Origin: CAZCBD01 sp964496755
Lineage (GTDB): Bacteria; Bacteroidota; Ignavibacteria; Ignavibacteriales; Melioribacteraceae
Length of the DNA: 26,793 nt
NCBI GenBank assembly: GCA_964496755.1
Contig: CAZCBD010000012.1
Span: forward strand, 1 to 26,793
Direction: 5' to 3'
The notes below the pieces were generated by a model that worked only from the letters and a program-made list of their open reading frames with translations, had not been told where the DNA came from and made no database searches. A program made the position numbers and the translations under genes. This document shows, piece after piece, positions 22,920-26,793 of this stretch (the stretch's first letter is position 1; each line of letters opens with the position of its first letter).

Positions 22920-23807
22920 ATGAATATTTCTCAAAATTTACTTGATGGGAATTTATTTATAAAACTGCAACAAGCTGCTGATTTTGAAAGTGCAGGAAAA
23001 AAATTACATGCTTTGCAAATATATTTAAAGTTGTTTTTGCAATTTCCACATCAATCAAATTTGGCAATTAGAATTGCTTCTTTATACAATACTTTGAACA
23101 ATACTAATGCATCTCTGAAGTTTTTGGAAGAGTTTATTGAAAATAATCCTACGCATTATGAGGTTCAAATTTATTACTCCGAAACTTTAATCGAAAACTC
23201 GGAATTTGAAAAAGCAATCTCTGTGTTATCCAAAGTTGGTGGAAGTTTTAGCCCGATTGCAAAATATTTTACGGGTGTCGCGTATTTTTACCTGCAAGAA
23301 TATGAAATTGCGAAAATCAATTTCGAAACCGTAATACGAAATCAAAAAGATGATGATTTTTTATTTTCCGATGCTTTGTTGTTTCTTGCAAAGGCAAATA
23401 TAAAAATGGGCTTGTTTGATAATGCTCTTGAAAATATTAAACAACTTGAAAATACGCCTGAAAATGATACGGAACTTAAATTAGTGCTTGCACAAATATA
23501 CTATGAGAAAAGTATGTTTTTTCATGCTTACGATGTGATTAAAGATGAACCCGATATTATTAGTGATTCTGAAATTAATTACTGGAAAGGGAAAATATTA
23601 TATCGAATGGGTGAATTTAAAAAGGCGAAAAATTATTTAACAAGAGCCTTGCAATTTGGCAAAGCCGAATTGGAAATTTTTTCGATGTTAGGCAATTGTT
23701 GTTTGAATTTAAATTTACTCCCCGAAGCAAAAACCTATTTTAATTTGGCACTTAAGATTAATCCGGAAGAAAAAACGGCACAAGACGGCTTATTAAAATG
23801 TGAATAA
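22920..23807 (+). CDS. Tetratricopeptide-repeat protein
   Basis: The 295-residue protein is an alpha-helical repeat protein with about six TPR units. Examples are 'AGKKLHALQIYLKLFLQFP', 'FTGVAYFYLQEYEIAKINFE', 'NYWKGKILYRMGEFKKAKNYLTRALQFG' and a last typical unit 'MLGNCCLNLNLLPEAKTYFNLALKINPEE'. TPR proteins are protein-interaction scaffolds. There is no signal peptide or membrane helix, so it is probably cytosolic. It is 9 bases after guaA and abuts radC directly (stop codon at 23805-23807, start at 23808), so the three genes form one operon. A specific role cannot be deduced. Confidence 0.8.
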   Translation: MNISQNLLDGNLFIKLQQAADFESAGKKLHALQIYLKLFLQFPHQSNLAIRIASLYNTLNNTNASLKFLEEFIENNPTHYEVQIYYSETLIENSEFEKAISVLSKVGGSFSPIAKYFTGVAYFYLQEYEIAKINFETVIRNQKDDDFLFSDALLFLAKANIKMGLFDNALENIKQLENTPENDTELKLVLAQIYYEKSMFFHAYDVIKDEPDIISDSEINYWKGKILYRMGEFKKAKNYLTRALQFGKAELEIFSMLGNCCLNLNLLPEAKTYFNLALKINPEEKTAQDGLLKCE

Positions 23808-24503
23808 ATGGTAAAAGAAAATTTTTTATACAAAGTAAAAGACTTACCTTTGGCCGATAGGCCGAGAGAAAAATTTTACTCCTACGGTGCAACAAATTTA
23901 ACGGATGCTGAGTTATTAGCAATTATACTTCGCACAGGAACAAAGGGTAAATCGGTAATTCATATTGCACAAACAATTCTGGCAAAATATTCACTTACGG
24001 AATTAGCAGGGAAATCAGTTGATTTTTTTACCCAATTTAGTGGAATTGGAAAGGATAAGGCTATTAGTCTGGCAGCTGTGTTCGAAGTAGGTAGAAGAGC
24101 GGCTTCGCAAAAAAGTAAAATTTTCGACAAACAAATTACGAGTCCTGATATTATTGCAAATTTTTTTATTCCCTTATTGAAAGATGAAAAAAAAGAAAAC
24201 TTTATTATTGTACTTTTAAATTCTGCTAATAAGATAAATAAATATGAAGTGCTTTCAATAGGAACATTAAATAGCAGTGTTGTGCATCCGAGAGAGGTAT
24301 TTAGAATTGCAGTTGAAAACAATGCAGCAAGCATAATATTAATACATAACCATCCTTCCGGAAATATATCTCCCAGCAAAGCGGATATAAAAATAACAAA
24401 AAAACTGATTGAAGCAGGCAGTATTTTTGATATTCCTATTTTAGATCATTTAATTATTGCGGGAGATGAATATTTATCCTTTTCAGAAGCAAAAATAATT
24501 TAA
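23808..24503 (+). CDS. radC: RadC-family JAB/JAMM-domain protein
   Basis: The 231-residue protein has an N-terminal helix-hairpin-helix-like UPF0758 region (ADRPREKFYSYGATNLTDAELLAIILRTGTKGKSV, FSGIGKDKAISLAAVFEVGRR). A C-terminal JAMM metal site follows (IILIHNHPSGNISPSKAD, the HxHx7SxxD pattern). Named RadC for its original genetic assignment, its actual activity is uncertain; the JAMM site suggests a metalloprotease or nuclease function, and RadC-family proteins occur both as chromosomal housekeeping genes and on mobile elements. No mobile gene is near, and it is the last gene of the guaA-TPR unit, so I read it as a chromosomal copy. Confidence 0.9.
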   Translation: MVKENFLYKVKDLPLADRPREKFYSYGATNLTDAELLAIILRTGTKGKSVIHIAQTILAKYSLTELAGKSVDFFTQFSGIGKDKAISLAAVFEVGRRAASQKSKIFDKQITSPDIIANFFIPLLKDEKKENFIIVLLNSANKINKYEVLSIGTLNSSVVHPREVFRIAVENNAASIILIHNHPSGNISPSKADIKITKKLIEAGSIFDIPILDHLIIAGDEYLSFSEAKII

Positions 24504-24604
24504 TTTTGAACTTTTTTTAATATTATATATTCCTTAAATAATAAAAAATATTTATATTAAGATATTGTAAATTATTAACTCATAAATATCCCAGGAGGAT
24601 TCAA

Positions 24605-24877
24605 ATGGCAAAATTCAAAAGGTTGTTCACTAGTGCAATGGCTGTAGCTATTCTTGCCGGTTCTTTTACCTTTACAGGATGCGGACCTAGCCAAGAAGAA
24701 TTACAACAACTAGCTGACCTTAAAGCGGAAGTAAAATCATTAGAAACTGAATTGAATGAACTTAAAAGTCAAAAAGCTGAATTACAAAGAGCTATTGCTG
24801 AAAAAGAAGCTAAGTTAGAACAATGCGCAAAAGATAAGGAAGCTACAAAAGCTAATCTTACAAAAATCGGAAAATAA
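24605..24877 (+). CDS. Small coiled-coil lipoprotein (Lpp-like layout)
   Basis: A 90-residue prolipoprotein: signal sequence with positive N-terminus (KFKRL), hydrophobic core to residue 23, and a relaxed lipobox FTG-C26. The mature 65 residues are almost wholly heptad-repeat coiled coil (LADLKAEVKSLETELNEL then SQKAELQRAIAEKEAKLEQC). A second cysteine lies at C74 (LEQCAKDK). It looks like an Lpp-type protein (lipid-anchored helix), but the C-terminal Lys of Braun's lipoprotein linkage is only suggestively present (TKIGK). It has the strong AGGAGG at 24593-24598 and a leader with no clear promoter consensus. LspA (14615) would process it. It is probably co-transcribed with the LysM gene 24 bases on. 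Confidence 0.8.
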   Translation: MAKFKRLFTSAMAVAILAGSFTFTGCGPSQEELQQLADLKAEVKSLETELNELKSQKAELQRAIAEKEAKLEQCAKDKEATKANLTKIGK

Positions 24878-24901
24878 TTAGAATAATATAAAGGAGTAAA
24901 T

Positions 24902-25591
24902 ATGAAAGCTTTAAAATATTTATCAGCAATTTTTGCTCTACTTGTTTTCTTATCTGCAGCAACTTTTGCTCAAGAAAAAGAAATGACAAGCGACGAATGG
25001 GAAGCTGAAATGGCTCAGTTTACAGCAAAAAAAGCTGAATTGACTAAACAGATTGTTGAATTGAAAAAAGAAGTTGCAACTTTAAAAGCTAAATTAGCAG
25101 GCTTGCAAGATCCCGAAGATTGTAGAAACGAAACTTATGCTTTAGTTGGTGCTTCTAAAGCTGATGTTGATGCATTCAGAACTAAGGTTAATAACTTATT
25201 AGCTAAAATTATGAGAAAAGAATCTCCTAAAGCTGATCGTGAAGCTGCACTTGAAGAATTGAAAAATTCTAAACTAAGTGCACTTCCTGAATTCTTTGAA
25301 AAAATTCATAATCAAGCCCAAAGAGCACTGGATTCTTGGATTGAAAAACCAAAAGAAATTATTTATACCGTTGTTAAAGGTGATTGCTTGTGGTACATTG
25401 CCAAAAGAAAAGAACATTACGGAAACGGTTTTGCTTGGCCGATTATTTACAAAGCTAACCGTGATAAAATTAAAAATCCGGATTTAATTTATCCTAAACA
25501 AGTATTTAAAATTCCTGCTTTATCTGATGAAGAAGCAGCTCATTATGATAAATTAAGAAAAAATTATAAACCTGCACCAATTAATAATTAA
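24902..25591 (+). CDS. Exported coiled-coil protein with C-terminal LysM domain
   Basis: The 229-residue protein has a cleavable signal peptide (core LSAIFALLVFLSAATFA, cleavage about 23), a heptad coiled coil at 36-68 (AEMAQFTAKKAELTKQIVEL), a helical middle and a LysM domain at about 153-204 (IIYTVVKGDCLWYIAKRK, then FAWPIIYKANRDKIKNPDLIYPKQVFKIP). LysM binds the glycan backbone of peptidoglycan. No catalytic domain is visible, so it may tether something to the wall. Residues C74 and C162 could form an interdomain disulphide in the periplasm. A good AAGGAG precedes the ATG. It follows the coiled-coil lipoprotein; the pair may act together at the envelope. A terminator follows it. Confidence 0.87.
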   Translation: MKALKYLSAIFALLVFLSAATFAQEKEMTSDEWEAEMAQFTAKKAELTKQIVELKKEVATLKAKLAGLQDPEDCRNETYALVGASKADVDAFRTKVNNLLAKIMRKESPKADREAALEELKNSKLSALPEFFEKIHNQAQRALDSWIEKPKEIIYTVVKGDCLWYIAKRKEHYGNGFAWPIIYKANRDKIKNPDLIYPKQVFKIPALSDEEAAHYDKLRKNYKPAPINN

Positions 25592-25612
25592 TTGTTTAAG
25601 GTTAAAAATTTT

Positions 25613-25644
25613 AAGGCTACCCTTTTTGGGGTAGCTTTTTTTTT
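25613..25644 (+). terminator. Rho-independent terminator after the LysM gene
   Basis: The stem GCTACCC (25616-25622) pairs with GGGTAGC (25629-25635), extendable by a G-U and two A-U pairs, loop TTTTTG, followed by a long T-run. It lies about 25 bases after the stop and separates the LysM unit from phoH. Confidence 0.92.
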
Positions 25645-25734
25645 ATATGATATTTTTTTATTTAATCGTTTTTTTTACTTTTTAAAACTTACTAAATATT
25701 ATTGTTCAATAAGTTTTTGGGAGATGTAAATAAT

Positions 25735-26688
25735 TTGGAAAAGGTAATTAAAATTCCTCCAATAGATATGATCGGTTTTTTAGGTTTTAATGATATGAAC
25801 ATTCAACCGCTCGAGAAAATGTTTCTAAATTCTTTTACAATTCGTGGAGAAAATATTTTTCTGAACGGAGATAGTAAACAAGTTTTATTATTGGAAAAAA
25901 TATTTAAAGAAATGATTTTTGTATTCAAATCAACCGATAATCTTACACCGCAAGATGTTGAAACAATTATCGATTTAACCACCAAGGGAAAAGAAATAAT
26001 TACGGAAGATGAATTTAATAATATAATTTTATACACGAAGCATGGAACAATAAAAGCAAAAACTCCAACACAAGTGGAACTTTTTAAAAGTGTTCAAAAA
26101 AATGATATTTGTTTTGCAATTGGTCCGGCAGGAACAGGGAAGACTTATTTGTCTGTTGCCCTTGCTGTTGCTGCCCTTCAGAAAGGAACGGTGCAGCGTT
26201 TAATATTGGCGCGCCCTGCCGTGGAAGCCGGTGAAAGCTTGGGCTTTTTACCGGGCGATTTAAAAGAAAAAATTGATCCTTATTTAAGACCATTATACGA
26301 TTCACTTCAGGATATGATTCCTGTAGAGCAACTTAAAAATTATATGGAAAAAAATATAATTGAAATTGTTCCTCTTGCATATATGCGTGGACGTACATTA
26401 AATAATGCTTATGTTATTTTAGATGAGGCTCAGAATTGTACGAACTTGCAAATGAAAATGTTTCTTACTCGATTAGGGCCTAATTCCAAAGCTATTATTA
26501 CCGGTGATGTAACACAAATCGATTTACCTAAAAATTCAATAAGCGGCCTTGTTGAAATTCAAAAGATACTTCGAAGTATTGAGGGTGTGGATTTTATAAA
26601 ATTTGCTAAACGTGATGTTGTAAGGCATAAATTAGTTAGAGATATAATTGAGGCTTATGAAGATTATCAAAATGGAGACAATAAGTGA
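25735..26688 (+). CDS. PhoH-family ATPase (PhoH-like)
   Basis: PhoH-like proteins are cytoplasmic P-loop ATPases linked to RNA processing and phosphate starvation in some bacteria. Walker A GPAGTGKT is at about 130-137 (ICFAIGPAGTGKTYLS), then the PhoH block 'RPAVEAGESLGFLPGDLKEKIDPYLRPLYDSL', and Walker B 'YVILDEAQNC' plus 'AIITGDVTQIDLP'. I chose the TTG at 25735 (317 residues), because homology begins with VIKIPPIDMIGFLGFND and GGAG lies 11 bases upstream; a TTG at 25702 adds 11 residues. A following ybeY gene, typical neighbour of phoH, is not seen before the window ends. Confidence 0.92.
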   Translation: MEKVIKIPPIDMIGFLGFNDMNIQPLEKMFLNSFTIRGENIFLNGDSKQVLLLEKIFKEMIFVFKSTDNLTPQDVETIIDLTTKGKEIITEDEFNNIILYTKHGTIKAKTPTQVELFKSVQKNDICFAIGPAGTGKTYLSVALAVAALQKGTVQRLILARPAVEAGESLGFLPGDLKEKIDPYLRPLYDSLQDMIPVEQLKNYMEKNIIEIVPLAYMRGRTLNNAYVILDEAQNCTNLQMKMFLTRLGPNSKAIITGDVTQIDLPKNSISGLVEIQKILRSIEGVDFIKFAKRDVVRHKLVRDIIEAYEDYQNGDNK

Positions 26689-26793
26689 TTTTTTTGAAGT
26701 AATAATTTTTACAGGCTTTTTAGGGAATATTTATTACTAAATGGATTAAGTCTGAAGTTTTGTTTCAAAAGTTAGGTGCGTTAATTAATAATA
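26689..26793 (+). other. Post-phoH tail, no gene seen
   Basis: 105 AT-rich bases to the window end. Stop codons occur in all three plus frames, so no start of a next gene is supported. No terminator hairpin is obvious. Confidence 0.6.

Noticed and set aside
23960..24379. Minus-strand open frame inside radC
   Set aside because: Antisense of a full-length RadC-family gene with clear motifs; no ribosome-binding site or homology seen.
23808..24503. radC as sign of a mobile element
   Set aside because: No integrase, transposase, inverted repeat or composition shift is near; it is tightly joined to guaA and a TPR gene.
26672..26740. Short 22-codon frame overlapping the end of phoH
   Set aside because: Too short, no recognisable product, and no conserved YbeY-like start.

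Overview
The window looks like ordinary chromosomal DNA from an AT-rich, Gram-negative bacterium of the Bacteroidota/Chlorobiota/Ignavibacteriota group, with Ignavibacteria my best guess. Supporting signs: a Bacteroidota-style thiamin operon (thiS-thiC-tenI-thiD-thiE-thiG-thiH) behind a TPP riboswitch; a long type-2 isoleucyl-tRNA synthetase followed by a DksA/TraR protein, lspA and an RluD-type gene; an lspA gene and a lipobox protein; and real Shine-Dalgarno sequences before several genes (AGGAGG, GGAG), which argues against typical Bacteroidia. The assignment is inference from gene content. I see no transposase, integrase, phage gene, CRISPR array, rRNA or tRNA.

Layout. Positions 1-6350 (minus strand): a truncated RidA gene, then the thiamin operon, transcribed right to left from a candidate promoter near 6383-6414 through a TPP riboswitch (about 6283-6350). 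The genes overlap or nearly touch. The operon supplies the pyrimidine arm (ThiC, ThiD), the thiazole arm (ThiS, ThiG, ThiH), coupling (ThiE) and a ThiE/TenI paralogue. The ThiS-activating enzyme (ThiF) is not here. Positions 6491-7967 (plus): a nitroreductase and an exported metallo-beta-lactamase-fold hydrolase. Positions 8080-16219 (plus): a long, tightly packed run of PLP-homeostasis protein, DivIVA-domain protein, purine nucleoside phosphorylase, four-helix membrane coiled-coil protein, IleRS, a DksA-like protein with a histone H1-like tail, signal peptidase II and a pseudouridine synthase. It converges on a minus-strand lytic transglycosylase (16216-17148). Positions 17231-19464: dapF, a small ABM-like protein and a PHP-domain phosphoesterase. 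Positions 19537-21232: a membrane-anchored TPR protein, EF-P and the glycine-cleavage H protein, closed by a strong terminator. Positions 21369-24503: guaA, a TPR protein and radC. Positions 24605-25591: a small coiled-coil lipoprotein and an exported coiled-coil/LysM protein, closed by a second terminator. Positions 25735-26688: a PhoH-family ATPase.

Most of this is housekeeping: cofactor synthesis, translation, envelope and nucleotide metabolism. I did not find a clear new defence or mobile system. The most unusual items are the DksA-like protein with a Lys/Thr/Ala repeat tail and a rearranged cysteine cluster (13966-14601), the DivIVA/PNP/membrane coiled-coil trio (8781-10736), the lipoprotein/LysM pair (24605-25591), the TenI-like gene inside the thi operon, and an 8-base inverted repeat that encloses the TPP aptamer and would compete with its folding.
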